Shown: positions 25,174-34,383, counted from the first letter of the stretch. The stretch is DNA of 64,000 nucleotides from Phaeocystidibacter luteus (GCF_008933115.1 NZ_WBVO01000004.1:1-64000), one strand, 5' to 3'. Numbers and translations are program-made. Notes: a model not told the origin generated them from the sequence alone.

Positions 25174-26549
25174 GAAATATCCTAGCCCTAGTCTTTGTGT
25201 TCAGCACGCTATTGAGTGTTGGACAATCCGACACGTTGAGTTTGGACAGCGTGATGAAATGGGTTGATGATTATCACCCCGTTGTGCGATCGCTTACTTA
25301 CAAAATGCGTGGGGCTGAGGCGAAGGTAACCTCAGCAAGAGGCGCATTTGACCCGAAGCTTGCGGGAAACTTCTCAGAGAAATTATTTGAGGATACCGAG
25401 TACTATCGATACGGTGAAGGTGGCTTGAATCTACCAACGTGGCTTGGTGTGGATGTATATGCGTACCGCTCATTCGCTCAGGGAACCTATTTGAATCCCG
25501 AATTGACCCAGCCGGATGACGGTCTGTGGCGAGTAGGGGTAAGTGTTCCGGTAGGTGGTGACCTTATTTGGGATGAAAGGCGAGCCATGCTGCGCGACGC
25601 CCAGCTCATTGTAGAAAGAACAGAGGCCGAGCAGCGCATAGCCTATAGTGATGTTAAGTTCGAATCCATGATGCGTTATTTGGAATGGGCTCAAAAGGAG
25701 GCCGAACTCCAAATTCTATATGAAGTGGAGCAACTCGCAAGAGAGCGTTTCTTGCTTACAAAACGTGCATTTCTTGCGGGAGATCGTCCCGAAATGGATA
25801 CGATTGAAAGCCGTATTTCTTGGTACAACAGAAAGCTAAAAGTTCAGGATGCCCAAGCGGCAGCAGCACAGGCCAGAGCTAAGCTTTCCGCTATGCTTTG
25901 GACGGAAGAGAACATCCCATTGGAAATCCCAAGTAATTACCATCCGGATTTATCTTCCTTGAACTTTGTTTCGCCGCCTGATTCAGCCACGATGTACGGC
26001 ATGTTGGCCGAGCAGCCACAAGTTGCAGCGTTGACCGTTGAGGTGGATAGAGCTTTGAACCAACGCCGTTGGACAAGAGCACAATTGTGGCCCGACATAA
26101 GTGTGAAGTACAACATCCTGCGAGGGGCGGGGGCAGATGCGGCTTGGAACATTCCCGATCAATATCAATGGGGTGTTCAAGTAAATATCCCATTGTTCTT
26201 AAGAAAGGCACGGGGTAATGCTGAGGCTGCGGATAACTATTACCGCGAGGCGGAACTGAAACAACAGGACGCCGTTCAGAAGGCAGAGGCAGAACTCTTT
26301 GGTATGCAAACCATGACAAGAACCCTGGGGAATCAGTGGTTGCAATCATTGGAAGTATATACCATGTCCGAGCGCCTCCTTGAAGCCGAAAGACGGAGAT
26401 TTATTATTGGTGAGAGCTCCGTGTTTCTTGTGAACTCTCGTGAAAACGCCATGATTAATGCAGCCGTGGAATGGCTGAAGATCAGGAAGGAATATCTGTT
26501 GTCTATTGAGCGCCAGAAGCGACTTGTAGCCGCTTATTGGGATCAATAA
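25170..26549 (+). CDS. TolC family outer-membrane efflux/secretion channel
   Basis: A 459-residue protein with a signal peptide (ending LSVGQ). It has two long helical repeats typical of OEP/TolC proteins (EQRIAYSDVKFESMMRYLEWAQKEAELQILYEV in part, later AEAELFGMQTMTRTLGNQWLQSLEVY). The motif ARFSVGE-like FIIGESSVFLVNSRENAMINA is near the end. It is the outer-membrane part of the tripartite exporter and translationally coupled (ATGA) to the HlyD-like gene. The cargo is not evident; no RTX-type or peptide substrate gene is adjacent. Confidence 0.92.
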   Translation: MRNILALVFVFSTLLSVGQSDTLSLDSVMKWVDDYHPVVRSLTYKMRGAEAKVTSARGAFDPKLAGNFSEKLFEDTEYYRYGEGGLNLPTWLGVDVYAYRSFAQGTYLNPELTQPDDGLWRVGVSVPVGGDLIWDERRAMLRDAQLIVERTEAEQRIAYSDVKFESMMRYLEWAQKEAELQILYEVEQLARERFLLTKRAFLAGDRPEMDTIESRISWYNRKLKVQDAQAAAAQARAKLSAMLWTEENIPLEIPSNYHPDLSSLNFVSPPDSATMYGMLAEQPQVAALTVEVDRALNQRRWTRAQLWPDISVKYNILRGAGADAAWNIPDQYQWGVQVNIPLFLRKARGNAEAADNYYREAELKQQDAVQKAEAELFGMQTMTRTLGNQWLQSLEVYTMSERLLEAERRRFIIGESSVFLVNSRENAMINAAVEWLKIRKEYLLSIERQKRLVAAYWDQ

Positions 26550-26550
26550 T

Positions 26551-27138
26551 TTACCTCCAACGACGGTCTCGACGATCCGGTGGATTCTTAGTCCATTCTA
26601 GCGGGCCTCCACATTTGATTTCGATAATAACGCTATTCGGATCCCCGAAGTAGTTGAGCATTTTGTTTCTCCACTCGCGGAAAGAATCACGGTCGTATAG
26701 GGCGCATTCGTAGTTCAAGACTATGATGCTGGTCTCGTTAATGATAACGATCGTAGGTGTGGCGTAGTCGTACGTGCGAATATCTCGACCCGGGCGTACC
26801 GACTGGCCTTCAATGAAGTTCTGAAGCCAATATTGCATGGCGTAGTCGCGCTCGGCTTCGTCGTAATAAGCGTAGGCATTAATGTAGTAACGCGCATAGA
26901 TTTCTCTATCCAGGTTGCTCATTACGCGCTCCTTGCTTTTCAACATGTAGCGCTCCGAAAAAGTGAAATTGGTTTCCTCGATGTCGCCAATCTCAGGGTC
27001 ATCGAGATTGAGCGTTTTCTTCTCATAGTCTTCACTGTGGTCGGCAGCGAAAGCCTCCAATTTTTGACTTAGCTCCTCGTGCTGTGCTGTTGAGGCTAGA
27101 GAGAGTAACACGAGGCAGGTGCTGATAATTTTTTTCAT
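26551..27138 (-). CDS. Hypothetical secreted protein
   Basis: A 195-residue protein with a clear signal peptide (MKKIISTCLVLLSLASTAQ). The mature part is acidic at the start, rich in Tyr in the middle (ARYYINAYAYYDEAERDYAMQYW) and ends in a basic Arg/Trp tail (PPDRRDRRWR). I do not recognise a family. It is convergent with the TolC-like gene (1 base between stops) and divergent from the acetyltransferase gene 45 bases away. Confidence 0.65.
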   Translation of the reverse strand: MKKIISTCLVLLSLASTAQHEELSQKLEAFAADHSEDYEKKTLNLDDPEIGDIEETNFTFSERYMLKSKERVMSNLDREIYARYYINAYAYYDEAERDYAMQYWLQNFIEGQSVRPGRDIRTYDYATPTIVIINETSIIVLNYECALYDRDSFREWRNKMLNYFGDPNSVIIEIKCGGPLEWTKNPPDRRDRRWR

Positions 27139-27183
27139 AACTCGAATATAGCAATTAGAATGCCGAGATGTTTATGACCAACG

Positions 27184-27771
27184 ATGGAAGTGTTGTCATT
27201 TGTATCTTGCTCGGAGATTACCTCAACCTATAACACTTTGCCTAAATTTCTTTTCGAATCCGAAAGACTTGGTTTTAGCGATTGGCGGAATGCCGATGTG
27301 GAGGCAATGATTGCTATCAGCGCCGATCCGCAGGTGATGCGTTTCTTTCCATATGAGGCCACGAGACAACAAACACTCGACTTCATTCAACGCAACAATG
27401 CCCTGCTAGATCAGAAAGGGTATTGCTACTTCGCGGTAGTCGAAAAGGAGAGTGGAAGGACCATTGGATTTACGGGGTTGTACGACCAAGATTACGAGTC
27501 TGAATTCACCCCTGCTACCGATATTGGGTGGAGACTTGGGGTGGAATTTCAAGGTAAAGGCTATGCTACAGAGGCCGCGCGTAGATGTCTCGAGTATGCA
27601 TTCAAGGTTATTGAGCTACCTCGGGTTGTTGCTATGGCGCCTGCCGTTAATCTCCCGTCTATCAATGTTATGCGGAAAATTGGGATGACCCAGATTGGTG
27701 AATTTGTTCATCCGAGGTTGACCGACAATACCGAACTTAGAAACTGTGTTTGTTTCGAAATAAAAACTTAA
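27184..27771 (+). CDS. GNAT family N-acetyltransferase (RimJ/RimL-like)
   Basis: Transfers acetyl from acetyl-CoA to an unidentified amine. The pattern fits the RimJ/RimL subgroup: LFESERLGFSDWRNADVEAMIAISADPQVMRFFP, GFTGLYDQDYES, then the acetyl-CoA loop (IGWRLGVEFQGKGYATEAARRCLEYAF) and LPSINVMRKIGMTQIGEF. The first 20 residues do not look like family sequence, so the true start may be a TTG at about 27238; ATG at 27184 is the conservative choice. The next gene follows after 6 bases. Confidence 0.85.
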   Translation: MEVLSFVSCSEITSTYNTLPKFLFESERLGFSDWRNADVEAMIAISADPQVMRFFPYEATRQQTLDFIQRNNALLDQKGYCYFAVVEKESGRTIGFTGLYDQDYESEFTPATDIGWRLGVEFQGKGYATEAARRCLEYAFKVIELPRVVAMAPAVNLPSINVMRKIGMTQIGEFVHPRLTDNTELRNCVCFEIKT

Positions 27772-27777
27772 CCGAGT

Positions 27778-28449
27778 ATGAAGAAAGCACTACTCGCTCT
27801 ATTTGCTTCTCTTAGTGTCATTCTACAAGGACAAAATCTTGAAGGACTTTGGCTGGTAGAACAGATGTCAATGAACGATGAAATCATGACACCTCAAGCC
27901 CGCTGGGTGAGATTCAATGCAGACGGCACCACGGAATCTGGAAACGGGTGGAGGCAACACACAGTTGGCACTTATTCTTTGAAGGATGATATGCTCAGTC
28001 TTGAGAGTTCAAATGGGTTTATCGATAAAGCGGGAGCCTTTGCGATAGTGTTGGAAGGCGATCAAATGACTTGGACGCGCATGGAAGATGGGATGGAGGT
28101 AAAAGTCAATTTGAAACGAATTGATAAGCTTCCCAGAACTACGGGCGACCACATGCTCGGATTGTGGAAGTTAGAGTCGTCATCCAATGTCTTTGAAGGT
28201 GAACAGCCATCCATCAAGCTTCAAATCAGATGGGATAATCTGTTTGTGTGGATAATTGAAACGGATTCACCGAAACGAATCTATGGGGTTTACAGCGTAC
28301 ACGGGCATAGACATGAGATTGTGCTGAAGTCGGAAGATCTCGAGCTCGCAGCCATGCGATTGAATGTGAGCTTCCCTTCGGAGAACGAAATGGTTCTTTC
28401 TGCGGAAGGAGGGATTGAAATGAGATTTTCTAGAGCATACGAGTTTTGA
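27778..28449 (+). CDS. Hypothetical secreted protein, lipocalin-like repeats
   Basis: A 223-residue protein with a signal peptide (MKKALLALFASLSVILQGQ). The mature part holds two similar halves, each opening with a Leu-xx-Gly-Leu-Trp motif (LEGLWLVEQMSMND and MLGLWKLESSSNVF), followed by beta-strand-rich sequence ending in an IDKAGAFAIVLEGDQ- or EIVLKSEDLEL-type strand. This resembles small lipocalin-like extracytoplasmic domains, but the assignment is weak. The stop overlaps the next gene (TTGA). Confidence 0.6.
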   Translation: MKKALLALFASLSVILQGQNLEGLWLVEQMSMNDEIMTPQARWVRFNADGTTESGNGWRQHTVGTYSLKDDMLSLESSNGFIDKAGAFAIVLEGDQMTWTRMEDGMEVKVNLKRIDKLPRTTGDHMLGLWKLESSSNVFEGEQPSIKLQIRWDNLFVWIIETDSPKRIYGVYSVHGHRHEIVLKSEDLELAAMRLNVSFPSENEMVLSAEGGIEMRFSRAYEF

Positions 28450-29759
28450 GAATCATTCGATTTTTAAGGGAGCAAACCCGGCTCTGGTACTCGCAGAACA
28501 TCGTGCTCGCCATAGCTGCGATCATTTCTATTTTTCAGGTACTGAAAATCGGGAACGGGCTTTTCATGCACGATGCGTGGCATGTTGTTCAAGTCCTGTT
28601 GGCGTCGGACGAACCGCTTTCAGGATTCTTTACACAGCACGGGCCTCATCATTTTGGAGTTGCCTACTACATCCACGAATTCGCATTTCTGTTTGGGGCT
28701 GAAACTTCGGGTTTTCATGCGGTGGTTCAAGTACTCATGCTAGCTGTTAGTGCTTGGTTTGGATTAGAATTGCTTTCAAGGTGGCGAGGTAAGAGAAGTT
28801 GGATGGATTTGTGGGTGCCTCTTCTGTTTCTCAACCCACTTACGCTTCTCAATTCGGCGACGGAGCCCTATTTGCATTCCTTTACCGTTCTTTTTGCTTT
28901 GTGGGTGGCCTATTTGGGCTTTGGATACGTGAGGTCAGCCCGACTGATAACCTTGATGATTGTGCTCTTTATGAGTGCATTTACCTTCAACGCAAACTTG
29001 GTCGTCATTGCTGCTTTCGTTTTCTACTTGAGTCATTGGTTTAAAACGAAATGGTATACATCGGGGATAATCGCATTGTGGTCGTTATTGCTTATTGGTT
29101 TGATGCTTCTTACCACAGATTTCGCTGGAGTAGAAAGTACAGCGGCAGATGGATTTGATTTTTGGGTGTGGTCTGTTTATGTGGTTCGATTGGTCACGAG
29201 CTATTTCTACATCAACCCTATGCGTTTTACTCTCCTATCAGGAATTGCTGCATTTATAGCATTGCTATATGTGCTTGCACACCCTTGGATTCGAGCTCGG
29301 AAGTGGGAGAATAAAGAGTACGGACTTTGGCTTTTGATAGGTGTGCTAATCTTGTATTGGGGATTGAATAGCCTCACACGTTGGTCGATGCCGGAAGGGA
29401 ACATTTACGCTACCCGATATTTTGCGATGGCGCCACTTCTTTTATTCGTAGTCTGGGTGTCCTTCAATCTTCAACGAAGATGGAAAAAGCGAATGCCATT
29501 AGCAGGAATGGTTGTCATGGCTTTGTCGCTATACCTGAATCAATCCGAGTTCCTGTTCAGGAAATCTCGTTTCGACGAGAACCTCAAGGTTGAGGAAGCG
29601 CGTATGCAACTCAATTTGAATCATTCTGAAGAAAAGCCCTGTTATCTTCATGGAAATCCAGAGGGTGTTCAATTAGATTGGACAAGCAGGGTGCTGTTTC
29701 CCGAGTATTATTCAGACCACTTCAGCGACAACGAAAGTGCTTCCGCCTACGAAGATTAG
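28446..29759 (+). CDS. Polytopic membrane protein, glycosyltransferase-like topology
   Basis: A 437-residue protein with roughly ten hydrophobic segments and an early conserved-looking loop (MHDAWHVVQVLLASDEPLSGFFTQHGPHHFGVAYYIHEF). An acidic His/Asp loop after the first helix followed by many helices is the layout of GT-C type glycosyltransferases, but no defining motif is secured. The C-terminal 60 residues are soluble. The TTG start overlaps the upstream stop (4 bases). Its 3' end overlaps the convergent folC by 48 bases. Confidence 0.62.
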   Translation: MRIIRFLREQTRLWYSQNIVLAIAAIISIFQVLKIGNGLFMHDAWHVVQVLLASDEPLSGFFTQHGPHHFGVAYYIHEFAFLFGAETSGFHAVVQVLMLAVSAWFGLELLSRWRGKRSWMDLWVPLLFLNPLTLLNSATEPYLHSFTVLFALWVAYLGFGYVRSARLITLMIVLFMSAFTFNANLVVIAAFVFYLSHWFKTKWYTSGIIALWSLLLIGLMLLTTDFAGVESTAADGFDFWVWSVYVVRLVTSYFYINPMRFTLLSGIAAFIALLYVLAHPWIRARKWENKEYGLWLLIGVLILYWGLNSLTRWSMPEGNIYATRYFAMAPLLLFVVWVSFNLQRRWKKRMPLAGMVVMALSLYLNQSEFLFRKSRFDENLKVEEARMQLNLNHSEEKPCYLHGNPEGVQLDWTSRVLFPEYYSDHFSDNESASAYED

Positions 29760-30926
29760 GTCTTCTTTCCCGGCGATGGCTTTGGCCGCAATGAGTGCAT
29801 TTTTCACGGACGTATGAGCCTTGCCTTGTAGGCCAATCTTCTTGGCTGCACTGTGAAGTGTTTCTGCATCGAGTCCTCTAGGAATATCCGGCTTACAGAA
29901 ATAGTAGGTTGCTTTTGTCGGCAGCATCCTCAAGACGGAATCGATATCCTTATCGTTGACCATTCCCCACACCAAATGCAGGTGTTCATGGGGAGTGTTT
30001 TCAAGTTGATTAATGATGAAACGAATTCCGTCGGCATTATGTCCAGTATCGCAAATCGTAAGTGGGTTAGTTGATAGGATTTGCCATCGGCCTAGTAGAC
30101 CGGTATTCTCTACAACATTTCTCAACCCTGCCTTGACGTGTGTCTCTTCGATTTCAAAAAGCTCTTGCTGATGCACTGCTGCTACAGCGGTCCTAACATT
30201 GTGAACTTGATACTCGCCTTTGAGGTCGGTGGAATAATTCGTTCGTATTGCTTCATCGGCCCACAAAATAGGAGCGTCGTTTTGAGCCGCTGCCTTGAGG
30301 AATACGGGTGTGGTTTCTACCTGACGTTGACCTATAACTACTGGAATGCCGGGTTTAATGATCCCTGCTTTTTCTCCGGCAATGGTAGCGATGTCGTTTC
30401 CTAGAAAAGCTTGATGATCGAGCCCAATATTGGTGATCACGCTCACCTCAGGGGTAATCACATTTGTGCTGTCGAGTCTTCCGCCCATGCCTACTTCAAC
30501 AATGGCTATATCAACTTGATGATTGACGAAACAGTCGAACGCGAGGCCGACGGTCATTTCGAAAAAGCTCAATTCGAGGGCTTGGAAAGCTGATTTATGA
30601 GTGTCGACGAATTCAATGACTTCTTCTTTGGAAATCATCACACCATTGATTTTTACGCGTTCGCGGAAATCGCGTAGGTGAGGGGATGTGTATAATCCTA
30701 CTTTGTAACCTGCTTCCTGAAAAATGGAAGCGAGCATGTGGGATACTGAGCCTTTGCCATTGGTGCCAGCTACATGGATGCTTTTGAAGCGCTTCTCGGG
30801 GTGACCGAGATGCTCCATAAGGGCATGCGTTTTAGAAAGGTCGATTTTATAGTTCGCTCCACCGCTCCGCTGGTAAACCGGGAGTTGATTGTAGAGCCAG
30901 TTTACCGTTTCTTGGAACTTATTCAA
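29712..30926 (-). CDS. folC: Bifunctional folylpolyglutamate synthase/dihydrofolate synthase
   Basis: Adds glutamate to dihydropteroate or folates using ATP. The Mur-ligase fold is shown by FKSIHVAGTNGKGSVSHMLASI (P-loop), GLYTSPHLRDFRERVKING, VEVGMGGRLDSTNVI, NIGLDHQAFLGND and the C-terminal ICDTGHNADGIR. The TTG at 30926 is chosen because it starts 4 bases after the stop of the tonB-like gene and matches the family N-terminus; starting at 30989 would add 21 unrelated residues overlapping that gene. It is last in the exbB-exbD-tonB operon. Confidence 0.93.
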   Translation of the reverse strand: MNKFQETVNWLYNQLPVYQRSGGANYKIDLSKTHALMEHLGHPEKRFKSIHVAGTNGKGSVSHMLASIFQEAGYKVGLYTSPHLRDFRERVKINGVMISKEEVIEFVDTHKSAFQALELSFFEMTVGLAFDCFVNHQVDIAIVEVGMGGRLDSTNVITPEVSVITNIGLDHQAFLGNDIATIAGEKAGIIKPGIPVVIGQRQVETTPVFLKAAAQNDAPILWADEAIRTNYSTDLKGEYQVHNVRTAVAAVHQQELFEIEETHVKAGLRNVVENTGLLGRWQILSTNPLTICDTGHNADGIRFIINQLENTPHEHLHLVWGMVNDKDIDSVLRMLPTKATYYFCKPDIPRGLDAETLHSAAKKIGLQGKAHTSVKNALIAAKAIAGKEDLIFVGGSTFVVAEVV

Positions 30927-30930
30927 GGTG

Positions 30931-31704
30931 CTAGTTCTTGATGAAGTTGTAGATGATAAAGCCAACTTGCTCATCGGGAGCATTAGCATCGCCCTGCCAT
31001 TTGGTTCTCATCGCTGCACTTCGAGCTTTATCAAATAAACAAGGGTCGAATGTATTGGTTTGAATTGTGCCATCACGTGACTCTTCGCCAGGGATAGCAC
31101 GTGTGACAGTTCCACTGCGATTCACATACACTTTTACCACGACAGTTCCTTCACCCGAACAACCCTTATCTGGCTCAGGTGTTTGAAGTGCTCTTCTGCC
31201 ACCAAGGTCATATTTGCCACTGTTCCCACTTCCTCCGTTACCTGTGCGAGACTGACTGTTTGGATCGCCGTTAGGGTCTCCTTGATCGCCACCACCTTCG
31301 GTTACACCTTCGCCTGCGCCGGTTCCATCTCTTGTGGATTGAAGAGCGCTGTTAAGACGGTTAGAAGGTTGAGGATCTGGTTCTTGCTCCTCAACTTGTT
31401 GTTGTTGCGTTTCTTGTGTGTTGATAGACGGCGCATCCACACTCGATTGAGTTGCAACGTCAGTTTCTGCGGTTTGCGTTTGTGGCTGCGGTTGAGCCTC
31501 TTCGGGCTGTGTGGGTTGTTCTGACTGTTGTGCGGAAGAGGTTGAGCCACTTCCTGCTGCGTCGTACCCAAAATTGATAGCAATTCCTTCCTCAGGCGGA
31601 GGGTCGAGGTAAGTGAAGCCAAAGAAAATCAACCACACCATTGTGAGTATGGCAAATAGAATGGCCGCGATTCTTCCGTTTCTCTTATCCTTTTGGTCAG
31701 ACAT
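30931..31704 (-). CDS. TonB-like energy transducer
   Basis: A 257-residue protein with a single N-terminal membrane anchor (IAAILFAILTMVWLIFFGF). A long Gln/Pro/Glu/Thr-rich periplasmic linker (about 50-140) and a Gly/Asn-rich stretch follow. The C-terminal domain (EGTVVVKVYVNRSGTVTRAIPG, then FDKARSAAMRTKW) is the TonB-C type. It transmits proton-motive force from ExbB/ExbD to TonB-dependent receptors, such as the SusC protein in this window. The gene sits 7 bases after exbD on the minus strand. Confidence 0.86.
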   Translation of the reverse strand: MSDQKDKRNGRIAAILFAILTMVWLIFFGFTYLDPPPEEGIAINFGYDAAGSGSTSSAQQSEQPTQPEEAQPQPQTQTAETDVATQSSVDAPSINTQETQQQQVEEQEPDPQPSNRLNSALQSTRDGTGAGEGVTEGGGDQGDPNGDPNSQSRTGNGGSGNSGKYDLGGRRALQTPEPDKGCSGEGTVVVKVYVNRSGTVTRAIPGEESRDGTIQTNTFDPCLFDKARSAAMRTKWQGDANAPDEQVGFIIYNFIKN

Positions 31705-31711
31705 GGTCTCG

Positions 31712-32104
31712 TTATTTTGGATCTGTTGCCAAAATCATCTTCAACTTGTTTCGGTATGCGATATCCATTACTTCCACGGTTTTACCTGTAGGAACAGATT
31801 CATCGGCATAGAGAACAACTACAGCTTCAGGATTTCCGACAACGGCTGTGAGCAACTCGTTTTCGAGCTGAGCTTGTGAAACATTCGTGCCATTCACAGA
31901 ATATTGAAGGTCGGCCGTAATGGATACTGAAACATCATTTCGTTTAACCGTTTGAGCATTGCTCTTCGGCAGAATGAGGTCGAGGGCTCGAGAAGTTACG
32001 AGCGTTGAGGTAAGCATGAAGAAGATGAGTAGGAGGAAGACCAGGTCGGTCATCGAACTCATCGCAAAATCCGCACTTACTTTAGATTTTCTGTTGAAAT
32101 TCAT
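31712..32104 (-). CDS. exbD: Biopolymer transport protein ExbD/TolR
   Basis: A 130-residue protein with one membrane helix (SSMTDLVFLLLIFFMLTSTLV) containing the conserved Asp (MTDLVFLLLIFF) needed for proton transfer, then a periplasmic domain (VSVSITADLQYSVNGTNV...AVVVLYADESVPTGKTVEVMDIA). It is paired with exbB upstream and tonB downstream in one operon. Length and motifs are typical. Confidence 0.94.
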   Translation of the reverse strand: MNFNRKSKVSADFAMSSMTDLVFLLLIFFMLTSTLVTSRALDLILPKSNAQTVKRNDVSVSITADLQYSVNGTNVSQAQLENELLTAVVGNPEAVVVLYADESVPTGKTVEVMDIAYRNKLKMILATDPK

Positions 32105-32115
32105 AGTTCCTCTGC

Positions 32116-32820
32116 TTACAGTGGTTCGTGAAGTAGATCGAGGAATTCGGTTGCGCTAACCTCCATTTTGTATACCACACTTTCTACTCGGGTGGTGAGG
32201 TAGTTGTATCCGAAGTAAGCCATGATACCCACGAATAGGCCTCCTACGGTAGTGGTCATTGCTGTATAAATACCTTCTGCTAGAAGTGAAACATCAACTT
32301 GTCCACCGGCATTTGCCATTTCTTTAAAGGCGAGTACCATACCGATTACGGTTCCCAAGAATCCAATCATAGGCGCGCCACCTGAAATTGTAGCGAGGTA
32401 AGGAAGACCTCGTTCTAGTCTCTGAACTTCGATCTTACCTTGGTTTTCGATGGATGCAGAAATGTCGCCCATGCTCTTTCCAATTCGGCTTACGCCTTTC
32501 TGAAGTAATCGAGCAACGGGAGTATCTGTGCTTTCGCAAAGGGCTTGGGCAGCTTCCATCTTTCCATTGGCAACGTGATCTTTCAGGTTGTTCATGAAGT
32601 TAGGGTCAAGCTTGTTGGCTCTTTTGATGGCGCCAAATCTTTCGAAGAAAAGGTAAACGGCGATGATGGCAAGGATGAAAAGCATCGCCATAATGATGAT
32701 GCCGCCCGTTCCGCCACTGGTAATCAAACTAAAGAAAGAAACGGTTTCCTCAGTAGGTCCAGCCGAGGCTGTGTCGGCGCCAGTAGATATCTGTAAAAAG
32801 TAAGAAGCCTTGTTCAGCAT
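32116..32820 (-). CDS. exbB: MotA/TolQ/ExbB proton channel family protein
   Basis: A 234-residue inner-membrane protein with three membrane segments: IIIMAMLFILAIIAVYLFF near the start, and two C-terminal ones in the MotA/TolQ/ExbB domain (GLPYLATISGGAPMIGFLGTVIGMVLAFKEMA and EGIYTAMTTTVGGLFVGIMAYFGYNYL). It forms the proton channel with ExbD. First gene of the operon exbB-exbD-tonB-folC. A putative -7 box lies 69 bases upstream on the minus strand. Confidence 0.94.
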   Translation of the reverse strand: MLNKASYFLQISTGADTASAGPTEETVSFFSLITSGGTGGIIIMAMLFILAIIAVYLFFERFGAIKRANKLDPNFMNNLKDHVANGKMEAAQALCESTDTPVARLLQKGVSRIGKSMGDISASIENQGKIEVQRLERGLPYLATISGGAPMIGFLGTVIGMVLAFKEMANAGGQVDVSLLAEGIYTAMTTTVGGLFVGIMAYFGYNYLTTRVESVVYKMEVSATEFLDLLHEPL

Positions 32821-32888
32821 TTTCTTTTGATGTTTCGTTCAGTTCTCGCTCTTTCAACGCAGAGTGCAGGCACTTTAGCGTATTACCC

Positions 32889-32896
32889 CAAACTTA
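32889..32896 (-). promoter_or_regulatory. Putative -7 box upstream of exbB
   Basis: On the minus strand this reads TAAGTTTG, matching TAnnTTTG, 69 bases before the exbB ATG. No -33 element is recognised at the usual spacing. Confidence 0.35.
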
Positions 32897-32902
32897 GAAC
32901 AA

Positions 32903-32928
32903 ATACACCCCGCCGATTGGCGAGGTGT
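32903..32928 (-). terminator. Hairpin at the end of nhaD
   Basis: TACACC-C-CGCC / GGCG-A-GGTGTA with a GATT loop forms a stem of ten pairs and one mismatch. It lies about 35 bases after the nhaD stop on the minus strand. The following sequence (TTTGTTCT) is only moderately T-rich, so terminator function is probable but not certain. Confidence 0.6.
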
Positions 32929-32962
32929 ACAAAGGATATTAACAATATATCGTTGATGAGAA

Positions 32963-34363
32963 TCAGTGCAGTAGCATGTGCTGTAGGATGTAAACTCCTG
33001 CTCCCGCTAGATAGCCGATGATAGCCAAAAGTGAGATTTTCTTGAGGTACCAACCGAAGGACATACGCTCAAGTCCCATTACCGCAACACCGGCCGCAGA
33101 TCCGATAATCAAAGCTGAACCACCCGTCCCCGCACAATACGCCAAGAACTCCCAGAAGAGTCCGTCTTGTGCAAAGAATCCTGTAGGGTTAACCGGATAC
33201 ATACCCATAGATGCTGCTACTAGAGGTACGTTATCTACAATAGAACTGAGCAAGCCAATGATGATTCCAACTCCGTAAACACCACCCGCTTCATCTGTTC
33301 CAATGGAAGTGTCTAGATAGTTGGCCATTTGCGTAAGCTGTCCGGCATTTTGCAAGCTGCCTACGGCCAGTAGAATACCTAAGAAGAAGAGTACGCTTGG
33401 GGTATCGATCTTTCTCAATACTCCAATTACGCTGTGCTTAGATTTGAAAGCCACGTTCTTTCTTCTGTGTAGGATGTCGGTAAGCAACCAAAGAGATCCC
33501 AAGCTGAGCATCATACCCATAAATGGAGGGAGATGCGTGACGCTCTTGAAGATCGGCACAAACAATAGACCCGCTACGCCGGCGATAAAAACCACGTTTC
33601 TTTCGAACGGAGTGGTAGGGTCGAGGTAGTGGTCTGCCGTTTCTTGACGCATAGGACGCTTGATCGAGCCCTTCATTCTTACCGAGAGAATAATCAAAGG
33701 AACGATCAAACAAACCAGAGAAGGAAGGATTACACCGGTGATGATTTCAGCCGTGGTAATCTGCCCGCCAATCCATAGCATCGTCGTGGTTACGTCACCA
33801 ATAGGAGACCAGGCACCACCGGCATTGGCTGCGACAACAACCAGACCTGCAAAGAGCCATCGTGTTTGTTGATCGTCAATCAGCTTTTTGAGCAATGAAA
33901 CCATCACGATGGAGGTTGTGAGGTTGTCCAAAGCGGCGCTAAAGAAGAATGAAAGAATGGCGATAATCCACATCAATTTCACCTTGTTCGTGGTTTTGAT
34001 GCGGTCGGTAATTACTGTGAAACCCTCGTGTGCGTCTACCAATTCAACGATGGTCATGGCGCCGATCAGGAAGAATAGGATACTCGCGATTTCGGCGAGA
34101 GATTCAAGCATTTGGTGATGCGTGACGTATTCTAGGATGAGATGTTGTTGGGACATCTCTTCGTGTGACCTTTCGGAAAGTATGCTTACCACGGCGTTGT
34201 CGATGCTGCTGAAATCGACGATCTCGTATGCTCCGAGAACGTAGAGAGTCCAACACAAAACACCGGTAATAAGTGCGGAGGCGGCTTTGTCGATGTGAAT
34301 CTGGTGTTCGAACGCAATTGCGGCGTAACCCAAGATAAATACGACAATCATTGCTACATACAT
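32963..34363 (-). CDS. nhaD: Na+/H+ antiporter, NhaD family
   Basis: A 466-residue membrane protein with about 12 helices of the ArsB/NhaD (ion transporter) superfamily. Distinctive stretches are SFFFSAALDNLTTSIVMVSLL, VVVAANAGGAWSPIGDVTTTMLWIGG and IIGLLSSIVDNVPLVAASMGMY, each with the charged or polar residues expected in the ion path. It exports Na+ in exchange for H+, which fits a marine lifestyle. It follows the dehydrogenase gene by 20 bases, so the two are probably one transcript. Confidence 0.93.
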   Translation of the reverse strand: MYVAMIVVFILGYAAIAFEHQIHIDKAASALITGVLCWTLYVLGAYEIVDFSSIDNAVVSILSERSHEEMSQQHLILEYVTHHQMLESLAEIASILFFLIGAMTIVELVDAHEGFTVITDRIKTTNKVKLMWIIAILSFFFSAALDNLTTSIVMVSLLKKLIDDQQTRWLFAGLVVVAANAGGAWSPIGDVTTTMLWIGGQITTAEIITGVILPSLVCLIVPLIILSVRMKGSIKRPMRQETADHYLDPTTPFERNVVFIAGVAGLLFVPIFKSVTHLPPFMGMMLSLGSLWLLTDILHRRKNVAFKSKHSVIGVLRKIDTPSVLFFLGILLAVGSLQNAGQLTQMANYLDTSIGTDEAGGVYGVGIIIGLLSSIVDNVPLVAASMGMYPVNPTGFFAQDGLFWEFLAYCAGTGGSALIIGSAAGVAVMGLERMSFGWYLKKISLLAIIGYLAGAGVYILQHMLLH

Positions 34364-34383
34364 GGTAAGCGCTTTTTGAGGGA

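Noticed and set aside
31183-31622. Frames antisense to and shifted within the tonB-like gene
   Set aside because: They arise from the Gln/Pro-rich linker of the TonB-like protein read in other frames.
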